Below the pieces are notes generated by a model, which was not told the origin of the DNA, did no database searches, and worked only from the letters and a program-made list of their open reading frames with translations. Positions 17,411 to 27,480 of a DNA stretch of 64,000 nucleotides are shown piece after piece; the stretch's first letter is position 1; each line of letters opens with the position of its first letter. Origin of the DNA: an uncultured Desulfobacterales bacterium (lineage in GTDB: Bacteria > Desulfobacterota > Desulfobulbia > Desulfobulbales > Desulfocapsaceae); NCBI GenBank assembly GCA_937915545.1, contig CALGIJ010000012.1, positions 204,405 to 268,404 on the forward strand, read 5' to 3'. The translations under genes were made by a program, and so were the position numbers.

Positions 17411-18640
17411 ATGAACGACAACGGTTTCTTCGGCCAATGGGGCGGGGCCTACATCCCCGAAATTCTCCACCAGACCTTCGCGGAGCTGACCATCGCCCTG
17501 CGGCAAGCCCAGGCCGACCCGAACTTCTGGCAGGAGTTCCTGCAACTCATGTCCAGCTATTCCTGCCGCCCGACGCCGCTCACCCACGCCGCCAACCTGA
17601 GCCGGCACTTCGGCGGGGCGCAGATCTACATCAAGCGCGAGGACCTCAACCATACCGGCGCCCACAAGGCCAATAACGTCATGGGCCAGGGGCTCCTCGT
17701 GCGGCGCATGGGCAAGAAACGGGTCATCGCCGAGACCGGGGCCGGCCAGCACGGCATGGCCACTGCCACCATGGCCGCCAAGTTCGGCCTCAAGTGCACC
17801 ATCTACATGGGCGAGGTCGACGTGCAGCGGCAGCGGCCCAACGTCTTCTGGATGGAGAAGATGGGCGCCACCGTGGTCTCGGTCAAGGACGGCTCACGCA
17901 CCCTCAAGGACGCCATAAACGAGGCCTTCCGCGACTGGGTGACCAACGTCGACGACACCCACTACGTCTTCGGCACCGCCTGCGGCCCGGCCCCCTTCCC
18001 GGAGATGGTCGCCTGGTTCCAGTCCATCGTCGGCACCGAGGCGCGCCGGCAGATCCTCGCCAGCCACGGCCGGCTGCCGGCGCGGGTCTACGCCTGCGTC
18101 GGCGGCGGCTCCAACGCCATGGGCATCTTCCAGGGCTTTCTCGACGACCCCGAGGTGCAGCTGGTCGGTGTCGAAGCCGGCGGCCGCGGTCTCGACACCG
18201 GCCTGCACGCCTGCCGCCTCTGCGGCCGCGACGCCAGCCCCGGGGTGGCCCAGGGCTACCGCAGCATGTTCCTCCAGGACGAGGACGGGCAGATGCGCGA
18301 GACCCACTCGGTAGCCGCCGGCCTCGATTACGTCGGGGTCAGCCCGATCCTCGCCGACCTCGCCGACCGCCGCCGCGTGCGCTTCGCCGCCGCCACCGAC
18401 AGCGAGGTCATGGAGGCCCTCGACCTGACCATGCGCATGGAGGGCATCATCCCCGCCCTGGAGTCGGCCCACGCCTTTGTCCAGGCCTTCAAGGAGGCGG
18501 CGGAGATGAGACCAGACGAGGCAATCGTCATCAACCAGTCGGGGCGCGGCGACAAGGACATCTTCACCATCGCCCACGCCTTCGACGACCCGTCATGGAA
18601 GGAGTTCATCGTCGAGCGCGCCAGGCAGTACCAGCGATAA
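17411..18640 (+). CDS. trpB: Tryptophan synthase beta chain
   Basis: 409-residue PLP enzyme joining indole and serine to form tryptophan. The PLP-binding lysine lies in NHTGAHKANN (Lys86). GAGQHGMATA near 113, FGTACGPAPFPEMV near 190 and the glycine-rich phosphate-binding VGGGSNAMGIF near 228 follow. I place the start at ATG 17411 (MNDNGFFGQWGG), the usual N-terminus, although an ATG at 17372 is in frame. The Shine-Dalgarno is weak for both. trpA follows after 34 bases. The indole channel and communication domain look intact. Confidence 0.93.
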   Translation: MNDNGFFGQWGGAYIPEILHQTFAELTIALRQAQADPNFWQEFLQLMSSYSCRPTPLTHAANLSRHFGGAQIYIKREDLNHTGAHKANNVMGQGLLVRRMGKKRVIAETGAGQHGMATATMAAKFGLKCTIYMGEVDVQRQRPNVFWMEKMGATVVSVKDGSRTLKDAINEAFRDWVTNVDDTHYVFGTACGPAPFPEMVAWFQSIVGTEARRQILASHGRLPARVYACVGGGSNAMGIFQGFLDDPEVQLVGVEAGGRGLDTGLHACRLCGRDASPGVAQGYRSMFLQDEDGQMRETHSVAAGLDYVGVSPILADLADRRRVRFAAATDSEVMEALDLTMRMEGIIPALESAHAFVQAFKEAAEMRPDEAIVINQSGRGDKDIFTIAHAFDDPSWKEFIVERARQYQR

Positions 18641-18674
18641 GCCATCCACCCCCATCATCATGCGGTGCACCCAT

Positions 18675-19439
18675 ATGTCACTTGAAACCGAACTGCGCAG
18701 CCGCCTCGCCGGCAAAGACATCCTGCTGATGACCCATATCGTCCTCGGCTACCCCTCCTTCGCCATCAACCGCGAAGTCATCGCCGGCATGGTCGCCGGC
18801 GGCGTCGACTGCATCGAGATGCAGATCCCCTTCTCCGAGCCCATGGCCGATGGCCCGGTCATCCTCAAGGCCAACCAGGAGAGCATCGCCGCCGGCACCA
18901 AGGTCGCCGACTGCATGGCCTTCGCCGCGGAGATGACCCGGCAGCACGCCATCCCTTTCCTCTTCATGACCTACTACAACATCATCTTCAAGTACGGCGA
19001 GGAACGCTTCTTCGCCGACTGCGTCAAGGCCGGCATCAAGGGCCTCATCGTCCCCGACCTGCCGCCGGAGATGGGCCGGGACTACTATCGTCTGGCCAGG
19101 GAAACCGGGGTGGCGGCGGTGCCGATCTTCGCCCCGACGAGCACCGAGCAGCGCATGGCCGAGTTGCACGGCGTTGCCGACGGTTTCATCTACTGTGTTG
19201 CCCGCCGCGGCGTCACCGGCAGACAGTCGAGCTTCGACGACGACTTCGACCGCTACCTCTCGCGCTGCCGCGCCGCCACCTGCCTGCCCCTGGCGGTGGG
19301 CTTCGGCATCCGCAGCCGCGCGGACATCGCCGCCATATCCGGCAAAGCCGACATGGCGGTGATCGGCTCGGAGACCATCCGTCTCGTCGACAGCGAGGGC
19401 CCGCCGTCGGTAGCCCCCTTCATCGCCGGGCTGCGTTGA
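18675..19439 (+). CDS. trpA: Tryptophan synthase alpha chain
   Basis: 254-residue TIM-barrel lyase that cleaves indole-3-glycerol phosphate and passes indole to TrpB. Catalytic acids are visible: Glu48 (in CIEMQIPFSEP) and Asp59 (in MADGPV). The phosphate-binding loops VGFGIRS and AVIGSE are near the C-terminus. An alternative ATG at 18660 adds five residues. Neither start has a strong Shine-Dalgarno, suggesting reinitiation from trpB. The peptidase gene starts one base after its stop. The rest of the trp pathway is not in this window. Confidence 0.93.
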   Translation: MSLETELRSRLAGKDILLMTHIVLGYPSFAINREVIAGMVAGGVDCIEMQIPFSEPMADGPVILKANQESIAAGTKVADCMAFAAEMTRQHAIPFLFMTYYNIIFKYGEERFFADCVKAGIKGLIVPDLPPEMGRDYYRLARETGVAAVPIFAPTSTEQRMAELHGVADGFIYCVARRGVTGRQSSFDDDFDRYLSRCRAATCLPLAVGFGIRSRADIAAISGKADMAVIGSETIRLVDSEGPPSVAPFIAGLR

Positions 19440-19440
19440 C

Positions 19441-21234
19441 ATGGACGGGACGGCGATCAACGGCAAGCGCCCGGCAGCGGACGAGCTCGGCACCGCCACG
19501 GTGCTGTGGAACCTGGCCGATCTCTACGCCGGGCCGGACGACAGGCGCCTCGCCGACGATGTCGCCTGGTGCCGCGCCGAGGCGGCCGGCCTGCGCCGGG
19601 ACTTCTCCAGCAAAGTGGCGGAACTCGACGCCTCCGGCCTCGCCCGGCTGGTGGCGCGGCTCGAGACCCTCGATTGCACCCTGGCCCGCCTCGGCGCCTA
19701 CGCCTTTCTCCTCTTCACCACCCAGCTCGACAATGCCGCCGCCTCTGCGCTGGACCAGGGCATGCACGAGCTGGCCGCCGGCTGCGCCGCGGAAACGGTC
19801 TTCTTTGCGCTTGAGTTCAGCCGTCTCGACGAGGAGCGGGCGCACGCCCTCCTCGACAGTCCGGCACTGGCCGGCTATCGCCACTATCTCCAGCAGCTGC
19901 GCCTCTACAGCCCCCACCTCCTCTCGCTGGAAGAGGAGCGCCTGCTCGCCGAGCGCGAGGCGGTGGGCCGCAACTGCTGGACCTCCCTCTTCGACAAGGT
20001 CCTCGCCCATACCACCTTCGGCTCCAGGCGACGCAGCGAGGAGGAGGTGCTTGCCGACCTGTATCACCCGCAACGCCCTGTGCGCCGCCAGGCGGCGCGG
20101 GACATGACCGCCGGCCTGCGCGGCCAGAGCCATATCCTCACCCATATATATAATACCCTGGCGGCGGAGAAGATGATCACCGACCGCCAGCGCCGCCACC
20201 AGAGCTGGCTTGCCGCCATGAACCTCGACAACCAGCTGCGCGACGAAACCGTCGCCACCCTGGTGGCGGCGGTGACCAGCCGCTACGACCTGGTAGAGCG
20301 CTACTACCGGGTCAAGCGGCGGCTGCTTGGCCTGAAACGGCTGGAGCATTACGACCGCTATGCCCCGCTGCCGTCCCTGCCGACGACGAAAATTTCCTGG
20401 CAGGAGTGCCGCCGCATCGTCCTCGACGCCTTCACCCCCTTCTCGAAGGAGATGGCCGAGATTGCCGACGGTTTCTTTGCCAGGGGCTGGATCCATGCTC
20501 CGGTGCTGCCGTACAAGCGCGGCGGGGCCTTCGCCCACCCCACCGTCCCTGACGTGCACCCCTACCTGATGGTCAACTATACCGGCAACGCCAACGATGT
20601 CTCCACCGTCGCCCACGAGCTCGGTCACGGCATCCATCAGGTGCTCGCCGCCCGTCAGGGCCACTACAACAGCGAGACGCCGACGGCCCTTGCCGAGACT
20701 GCCTCGGTGTTCGCCGAGCTGCTCGTCTTCGAGCACCAGCTGGCGCTCCTCGACGACGCGGCAGAGCGCCGCGCCCTCATCTGCCATAAGGTTGAGTCGA
20801 TCTTCGCCACCGTCTTCCGCCAGACGGCGATGAACGAGTTCGAGGGCATGATGCACCAGGGCCGACGCGACAAGGGGGAACTGAGCGAGGAGGAGCTCAA
20901 CGGCTACTGGCTCGCCAGCCAGCGGCGCATGTTCGGCGACGCCGTCCACCTCGGCGACGACTACGGCCTGTGGTGGTCCTATATCCCCCATTTCCTCGAG
21001 ACCCCGGGCTACGTCTACTCCTACGCCTTCGGCGAGCTGCTGGTGCTCGCCCTGTACCGCCTCTACCAGGCCGAGGGCCAGCCCTTCGTGGCCAAATACC
21101 TCAACCTGCTCGCCGCCGGCGGCTCACGCTCGCCCTACGAGCTGCTGCAAGACTTCGGCATCGACCTCGACGACGAAGGCTTCTGGCTGGGCGGCCTGGC
21201 GGTGATCGATGACATGGTGAAGCGGGTCGAATAG
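19441..21234 (+). CDS. M3-family oligoendopeptidase (PepF-like)
   Basis: 597-residue cytoplasmic zinc metallopeptidase that degrades short peptides. The active site is VAHELGHGIHQ (His392, Glu393, His396), with the third ligand Glu in ETPTALAETASVFAE about 25 residues on. A long helical N-terminal half and the C-terminal FLETPGYVYSYAFGELL block are typical of oligoendopeptidase F. ATG 19441 begins one base after the trpA stop, so it is co-transcribed with trpBA, although no metabolic link is obvious. Convergent with the sigma-54 regulator; a hairpin near 21287-21304 lies between them. Confidence 0.9.
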   Translation: MDGTAINGKRPAADELGTATVLWNLADLYAGPDDRRLADDVAWCRAEAAGLRRDFSSKVAELDASGLARLVARLETLDCTLARLGAYAFLLFTTQLDNAAASALDQGMHELAAGCAAETVFFALEFSRLDEERAHALLDSPALAGYRHYLQQLRLYSPHLLSLEEERLLAEREAVGRNCWTSLFDKVLAHTTFGSRRRSEEEVLADLYHPQRPVRRQAARDMTAGLRGQSHILTHIYNTLAAEKMITDRQRRHQSWLAAMNLDNQLRDETVATLVAAVTSRYDLVERYYRVKRRLLGLKRLEHYDRYAPLPSLPTTKISWQECRRIVLDAFTPFSKEMAEIADGFFARGWIHAPVLPYKRGGAFAHPTVPDVHPYLMVNYTGNANDVSTVAHELGHGIHQVLAARQGHYNSETPTALAETASVFAELLVFEHQLALLDDAAERRALICHKVESIFATVFRQTAMNEFEGMMHQGRRDKGELSEEELNGYWLASQRRMFGDAVHLGDDYGLWWSYIPHFLETPGYVYSYAFGELLVLALYRLYQAEGQPFVAKYLNLLAAGGSRSPYELLQDFGIDLDDEGFWLGGLAVIDDMVKRVE

Positions 21235-21329
21235 CTTCTCGAGAGTGGGAAGGCAGAGTTTTCCGGGCCCAGGCCAGCCAGACCCGCCTGCCCCAGGAGG
21301 CAGGGCAAGGCAGGCCGCTTGGGCCGGAC

Positions 21330-22727
<1,398 letters not shown>

Positions 22728-22851
22728 CGCTCTGTAACGGCTCCATGGTCGTCAGGTTTCAAAATTGTAATTCCTCTTACAGTTATATGAGAGAGCGCGG
22801 CGATTGGCAAAAAAAATTCGGCCTCATGACAAGAAAAGGGGAGACGAGGTG

Positions 22852-23364
22852 ATGACGGGCCAGGGCGAAGACAGTGGCGATATTATGGAGGTCGATGGCC
22901 AGTGGATGCAGGTCGCCCTCGCCGAGGCCCGCCGGGCGGCGGCCCAGGGCGAGGTGCCGGTGGGGGCGGTGCTCGTCGCCGGCGGGGTGGCAGTCGCCGC
23001 CGCCGGCAACGCCCCGATCAGCCTCAACGACCCCACTGCCCACGCCGAGATCCTCGCCCTGCGCCAGGCGGCGGCGCGGCTGGGCAACTACCGCCTGCCC
23101 GAGGCCACCCTCTACGTCACCCTCGAACCCTGCGCCATGTGCATGGGGGCCATGCTGCAGGCGCGGGTGGCACGACTCGTCTATGGCGCCGACGACCCCA
23201 AGAGCGGCGCCGCCCGTTCCCTCTACACCCTCGGCGAGGACCCGCGCCTCAACCACCGCATCGTCGTGGTACGCGGCCTCATGGCCGAGGAATGCGGCAA
23301 TCTGCTCAAGGAATTCTTCCGCCGCCGTCGCCAGGCGGGAGGCGGTCCCGGCGGCCCTTTTTGA
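22852..23364 (+). CDS. tadA: tRNA-specific adenosine deaminase TadA
   Basis: 170-residue zinc deaminase converting A34 to inosine in tRNA-Arg(ACG). The zinc and catalytic residues are in TAHAEILALR (His64, Glu66) and EPCAMCMGAM (Cys94, Cys97). I choose ATG 22852, which follows GGGGAGACGAGGTG. An in-frame ATG at 22804 and one at 22885 are possible. The C-terminus LLKEFFRRRR is typical. The neighbours tRNA-Ser, SRP RNA, dnaX, ybaB and recR give a synteny also seen in Firmicutes. Confidence 0.93.
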   Translation: MTGQGEDSGDIMEVDGQWMQVALAEARRAAAQGEVPVGAVLVAGGVAVAAAGNAPISLNDPTAHAEILALRQAAARLGNYRLPEATLYVTLEPCAMCMGAMLQARVARLVYGADDPKSGAARSLYTLGEDPRLNHRIVVVRGLMAEECGNLLKEFFRRRRQAGGGPGGPF

Positions 23365-23439
23365 CCGTCCACGACTTTTTTGATTGCCAAACCGGCATCG
23401 ACGGGATACATAGTACTTCTCGTTTTTTTCGAGCACAGA

Positions 23440-23525
23440 GGAGAGGTGACCGAGTGGCTTAAGGTGCACGCCTGGAACGCGTGTGTACGCAAGTACCGTG
23501 AGTTCGAATCTCACCCTCTCCGCCA
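23440..23525 (+). tRNA. tRNA-Ser (anticodon GGA)
   Basis: 86 nt including encoded CCA. Acceptor GGAGAGG pairs with CCTCTCC. The anticodon stem CACGC/GCGTG encloses loop CTGGAAC, giving anticodon GGA (codons UCC/UCU). A long variable arm, as expected for serine, and a TTCGAAT T-loop are present. Confidence 0.96.
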
Positions 23526-23544
23526 ACCATACGAGTTCGACTTT

Positions 23545-23645
23545 GATAGCCGGGCCCTGCGCAGCAGCGAATCGCGAACCCCGCCAGGTCCGGGAGGAAG
23601 CAACGGTAGCGACCCTCGCTGTGTGCCGCAGGTCACCCGGCTATC
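23545..23645 (+). ncRNA. ffs: Signal recognition particle RNA (4.5S type)
   Basis: About 101 nt. The ends pair perfectly (GATAGCCGGG with CCCGGCTATC). The conserved domain IV core is present: CCCGCCAGGTCCGGGAGGAAGCAACGG on one side and GTGTGCCGCAGGTCACCC on the other, with the GGAA-type tetraloop region. This RNA scaffolds Ffh for co-translational targeting. It lies directly upstream of dnaX. Confidence 0.93.
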
Positions 23646-23693
23646 ATCTTTTCTTGTCATCGGCCGTCCTCCTCAATCGCCTCGCGGGGGAAC

Positions 23694-25997
23694 ATGTCCT
23701 ATCTCGTCCTTGCCAGAAAATCCCGGCCACAGACCTTCGCCCAGGTGGTCGGCCAGCGATCGGTGGTAAGGACCCTGCAGAACAGCATCCTCCGCGACCG
23801 GGTCGCCCACGCCATCCTCTTTTCCGGAGTACGCGGCGTCGGCAAGACGACCATCGCGCGCATCATGGCCAAGGCCATCAACTGCCAGGCCGAAGCCGCC
23901 GCCCGCCCCTGCGACCTCTGCCCTTCCTGTCGCGAAATCGCCTCCGGCTCCTCCCTCGACCTCACCGAGATCGACGGCGCCTCCAACCGTGGCATTCAGG
24001 AGATTCGCGAGCTCAAGGAGCGCATCAAGTTCCACCCCACCTCGTCGAAATACCGCATCATCATCATCGACGAGGTGCACATGCTGACCACCGAGGCCTT
24101 CAACGCCCTCCTCAAGACCCTCGAGGAGCCGCCGGCCCACGTCTATTTCATGTTCGCCACCACCGAGATCCACAAGATCCCGGTGACCATCCTCTCGCGC
24201 TGCCAGCAGTACGAGCTCAAGCGTGTCGGCGCGGCCGAGCTCTACGACCACTTCCAGCGGCTGGCAGCCGGCGAAGGGTACGAGATGGAGCCCGCCGCCA
24301 TGTCGCTGATCGTGCGCGAGGCCGCCGGCTCGGTGCGCGACGGTCTCAGCCTTCTCGACCAGATGTTCTCGTTCGGAGAACGCCATATCGCCGTGCAGGA
24401 CGTGGTCGAGGTCCTCGGTCTGGTCGACCGCGAGGTGCTGCTGCGCCTCAGCCGCGGCTTGCTGGAGAAAAACGCCCCCTTGGTGCTCGCCACCCTGGGC
24501 GAGGTCTTCTCCTTCGGCACCGACCTCAAGCGCTTTCTCGAAGACCTCATGGCCGGCTTTCGCACCCTGCTGCTGTGCAAGCTCGACGGCTGCGACAGTC
24601 TCATCGACCTGCCGGCGGAGGAATTGGCCCTCCATAAACAGATCGCCGCCGACTACAGTCGCGAGACCCTGCACCAGAAGCTGGCCCTGCTCATGCGGGC
24701 GGCGGAAGAGCTGAAGTTCTCGGGGCAGCCGCGCCTGCTGCTCGAGACGAGCTTTCTCGCCATCATCGAGGCCGACAACGTCGTCGCCGTCTCCACCCTG
24801 CTCAGTCAGGTCGACAAAATCCTCGCCTCCTTGCCCCTGTGTCCGCCGGCAAGCCCGCAGGCCACCCTCGCTCCGGTCCAGCAGGCCGTGACGCCGACTC
24901 AGCCGGCCAGCGTTGCAGCGGTGGGCCCGTCTCCGGCAGTGCCTGCGGTTCAGCTCAGGTCTGACCGCTCATCGGCCATAGTGGAGACGACGAGAGACGG
25001 GGCAGCTGACGGCAGGACGCCAAGTCCAGGAGAACGGACGCAGCCAGACCCCGTGCCCTCCCAGGCCGCCAGGCCGCTGCAGCCTCAGCCAATGGCCTCC
25101 GCCAGCGGCGGCACGGCACCGGTCATGGCACAGGCCCAGCAAGGGGAGAAGGCTGCCCCTTTGGCCACCTCCGCCGGGCCAATCGCTGCCGCAACCCCCA
25201 GCGCCGGGCCGGGTCCTGCCCCAGGCAAGGCCGCGGAAGGTACCTTCCCCGCAGAGGACGAAAAAGGCCCTGCGACGACCGCGGCCACCCTTGCCAGCAT
25301 GGCGCCGGAGAGGAGCGCGGCAACGCAGAGTGATCGCTCACGGGAGTCCGCCCCCTCGCCGGGCGAGCCCCCTGCCCCGATCGAGGTCCTGTCCGCCATG
25401 GCGGCAGCCCGCGCATCGCAACCGACCTCGACAACCGGCACCAGCTCTGGCCCAGCCGCACATCACCGCGCCGCAGGAGCAGCAGACAGCCCGGCCGCGG
25501 CTTCCTCACCGCCCGCCGGCCCCCAGCCAACCGAGACGGCAACCGCCAGCGCAGCGGCGAAAACGGAACAGGCGCCAAGCGCTGCGGAAAAACCGCCTCG
25601 GGCCCATTCCCACGAGAGGGACGTGCGCCGCGACTGGCTGCAGTTCATCGCCTACGTCAAGGAGAAGAGCATGTGGATGTCTCAGGATCTGCAGCGCGCC
25701 GACTCCTACCGCGAAGTTGACGGCGAGCTGCGCCTCACTTACGGCGACCCGGCCAACTGCCTCCTGCTGCGGCAGAAGGAACACCGCCACCTGCTCAACG
25801 AACTGGCGGTGGATTTTTTCCAGAAACCCCTCAAGGTGCGCTTTGCCATCCCCTCGGCCGACGAGCCGACGGAGAGCAACGGCGAGGCGCCAAGCCGCAA
25901 GCGGGCGCAGCTGGCCAGCGACCCGCTGGTGCTGATGGCGGTGGAAATTTTCAACGGCGAGGTCGGCGACATCCGTATCGGCCCGAGCAACCGCTAA
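23694..25997 (+). CDS. dnaX: DNA polymerase III gamma/tau subunit
   Basis: 767-residue clamp-loader subunit. Residues 1 to about 370 contain the AAA+ module: Walker A GVRGVGKTT near 45, the zinc site CDLCPSC near 73-79, Walker B IIIDEVHML near 118 and the SRC motif (TILSRCQQYEL) near 165. A long Ala/Pro/Gln-rich low-complexity linker occupies about 385-630. The C-terminal 130 residues form a compact tau-like domain that would contact the polymerase. No canonical A-AAA-AAG slippery site was seen, so production of a short gamma form is not evident. ATG 23694 follows GCGGGGGAAC. ybaB and recR follow in the same direction. Confidence 0.95.
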   Translation: MSYLVLARKSRPQTFAQVVGQRSVVRTLQNSILRDRVAHAILFSGVRGVGKTTIARIMAKAINCQAEAAARPCDLCPSCREIASGSSLDLTEIDGASNRGIQEIRELKERIKFHPTSSKYRIIIIDEVHMLTTEAFNALLKTLEEPPAHVYFMFATTEIHKIPVTILSRCQQYELKRVGAAELYDHFQRLAAGEGYEMEPAAMSLIVREAAGSVRDGLSLLDQMFSFGERHIAVQDVVEVLGLVDREVLLRLSRGLLEKNAPLVLATLGEVFSFGTDLKRFLEDLMAGFRTLLLCKLDGCDSLIDLPAEELALHKQIAADYSRETLHQKLALLMRAAEELKFSGQPRLLLETSFLAIIEADNVVAVSTLLSQVDKILASLPLCPPASPQATLAPVQQAVTPTQPASVAAVGPSPAVPAVQLRSDRSSAIVETTRDGAADGRTPSPGERTQPDPVPSQAARPLQPQPMASASGGTAPVMAQAQQGEKAAPLATSAGPIAAATPSAGPGPAPGKAAEGTFPAEDEKGPATTAATLASMAPERSAATQSDRSRESAPSPGEPPAPIEVLSAMAAARASQPTSTTGTSSGPAAHHRAAGAADSPAAASSPPAGPQPTETATASAAAKTEQAPSAAEKPPRAHSHERDVRRDWLQFIAYVKEKSMWMSQDLQRADSYREVDGELRLTYGDPANCLLLRQKEHRHLLNELAVDFFQKPLKVRFAIPSADEPTESNGEAPSRKRAQLASDPLVLMAVEIFNGEVGDIRIGPSNR

Positions 25998-26084
25998 ACG
26001 CCCGCCCCTAGGGCTGCGTGTTACGGCTTCCGGCAACTTGTCGCGAACGCGCCGCTTCCCAAACTCTTTTCCGAGGTACATATC

Positions 26085-26408
26085 ATGGATCTCAATAGTA
26101 TCATGCAGCAAGCACGGGTCATGCAGGAAAAAATGACCAAAATTCAACAGGAACTCGCCAAGAAGGTCATCACCGGCAGCGCCGGCGGCGGCATGGTGCA
26201 GGTCTCCGTCAACGGCCAGGGCGAGGTCCTCGCCGTCCGTTTCGAGAAACCCGTGGTCGAGGGCGGCGACATCGACATGCTGCAGGACCTCGTCGTCGCC
26301 GCCACCAACGACGCCCTGCGTCGCGCCAAGGAACTGAGCAAGCAGGAACTGGCGCAGCTCACCGGCGGCCTCAACCTGCCCGGCCTCGCCAACTTCATGC
26401 AGAACTGA
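26085..26408 (+). CDS. ybaB: YbaB/EbfC family nucleoid-associated protein
   Basis: 107-residue small DNA-binding protein forming a tweezer-like dimer. It begins with a helical segment (MDLNSIMQQARVMQEKM), followed by VITGSAGGGMVQVSVNGQGEVLAV, the conserved beta-hairpin, and ends with a helix and the LNLPGLANFM tail. It sits between dnaX and recR, its usual place. The ATG is preceded by CCGAGG. Known to affect gene expression and nucleoid structure in several bacteria; exact role here unknown. Confidence 0.94.
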   Translation: MDLNSIMQQARVMQEKMTKIQQELAKKVITGSAGGGMVQVSVNGQGEVLAVRFEKPVVEGGDIDMLQDLVVAATNDALRRAKELSKQELAQLTGGLNLPGLANFMQN

Positions 26409-26413
26409 GCCCC

Positions 26414-27016
26414 ATGCAAGTCCTCCCCCCGGCCCTCGAGCGCCTCATCGAGAGTCTCGCCCGCCTCCCCGGCATCGGCCGCAAGACAGCGACTCGCTTG
26501 GCGCTGTTCATCCTCCGCAAGCCCCCGGGCCTGGCCGGGGACCTTGCCACTGCCCTCTCGCAGCTGCACCAGTCGATACAGCTCTGCTCCTGCTGTTTCT
26601 CTTTCTCGGAGAGCGATCCCTGCCTCATCTGCGCCGACCCGCGGCGGCAGGCCGACACCCTCTGCGTCGTCGAACAGTCCGGCGACCTCCTCGCCATCGA
26701 GAAGACCGGAGCCTACCGCGGCCACTACCATATCCTCCACGGGGTCATCTCGCCCATGGACGGCATCGGCCCGGAAGAGATCAAGATCCGTGAACTGCAG
26801 GCACGCATCGCCTCCGGAACCATCAAAGAAGTACTCATCGCCACCAGTTCCACCGTTCCCGGCGAGGCTACCGCCTCCTACCTCATCGACCTCCTGCAGC
26901 ATGCCCCGGTCCGCTTGACCCGGCTTGCCCGCGGCATCCCCATGGGTATGGACATCAAGTACGCCGACCGTCACACCCTGGCCCGGGCCATCGAGAGCCG
27001 TTCCCAGGCCAAATAA
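26414..27016 (+). CDS. recR: Recombination mediator RecR
   Basis: 200-residue protein acting with RecF/RecO to load RecA at gaps. The helix-hairpin-helix LARLPGIGRKTATRLALF is near residues 13-30. The zinc-finger cysteines are in LCSCCFSFSESDPCLIC near 57-73. A TOPRIM domain follows (LCVVEQSGDLLAIEKTGAYRGHYHILHGVISPMDGIGP). It starts 5 bases after the ybaB stop. Length is normal. Confidence 0.96.
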   Translation: MQVLPPALERLIESLARLPGIGRKTATRLALFILRKPPGLAGDLATALSQLHQSIQLCSCCFSFSESDPCLICADPRRQADTLCVVEQSGDLLAIEKTGAYRGHYHILHGVISPMDGIGPEEIKIRELQARIASGTIKEVLIATSSTVPGEATASYLIDLLQHAPVRLTRLARGIPMGMDIKYADRHTLARAIESRSQAK

Positions 27017-27329
27017 TCAAACATCCCCCCCCTCCCGGAAGCTTTCCCGCCCGGTGCCGTCCCGAAGACAACAAAGCACCGAGCGCCATCAGGGAGTGAG
27101 GTGCATTTCACCGACCGCGGCAGGGTATCGGCCCTTGCCGCCGAGCCTCGACATGCTCTCTGCCTGGGCCACGGCAATCACCCCCGCCACGGGGAAAATA
27201 ATCGACTTTTTCAAGGATCACGGATAAAAAATGGTTGCGTCCCACCGGCAATGGTGGTATCTAATGACCCTTGCCAAGCGCGGAAAGCCGCAACGGATTA
27301 CCATCCGGATTCTGGCCGACAACGTAGCT
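27017..27329 (+). promoter_or_regulatory. Intergenic region with likely promoter of tRNA-Val / thrS cluster
   Basis: No credible gene. A plausible promoter precedes the tRNA: -35 TTGCGT (27235-27240), 17-bp spacer, -10 TATCTA (27258-27263). Transcription would begin near 27270 and run into tRNA-Val. Confidence 0.45.
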
Positions 27330-27404
27330 AGGCGCGTAGCTCAGTGGGAGAGCGCCATCTTGACGTGGTGGATGTCGACGGTTCAATCCCGTCCGCGCCT
27401 ACCA
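27330..27404 (+). tRNA. tRNA-Val (anticodon GAC)
   Basis: 75 nt with encoded CCA. Acceptor AGGCGCG pairs with CGCGCCT. Anticodon stem CCATC/GGTGG, loop TTGACGT gives anticodon GAC. D-arm GCTC..GAGC and T-arm GACGG TTCAATC CCGTC are intact. Confidence 0.95.
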
Positions 27405-27410
27405 AAATAC

Positions 27411-27458
27411 AAGGCTAAAGCTAAGACCCCTCAATTGGGGGGTCTCTTCTTTAGCCTT
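27411..27458 (+). terminator. Hairpin terminator between tRNA-Val and thrS
   Basis: Two nested perfect stems: AAGGCTAAAG (27411-27420) with CTTTAGCCTT (27449-27458), and inside it AGACCCC with GGGGTCT. It is followed by TATTTTTATC. It may end the tRNA transcript or act as an attenuator in front of thrS. Confidence 0.75.
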
Positions 27459-27480
27459 TATTTTTATCTTCGGACAACCC

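Noticed and set aside
25250..25270. Programmed frameshift site in dnaX
   Set aside because: The A-run is GAAAAAG in the wrong phase and there is no following stem.
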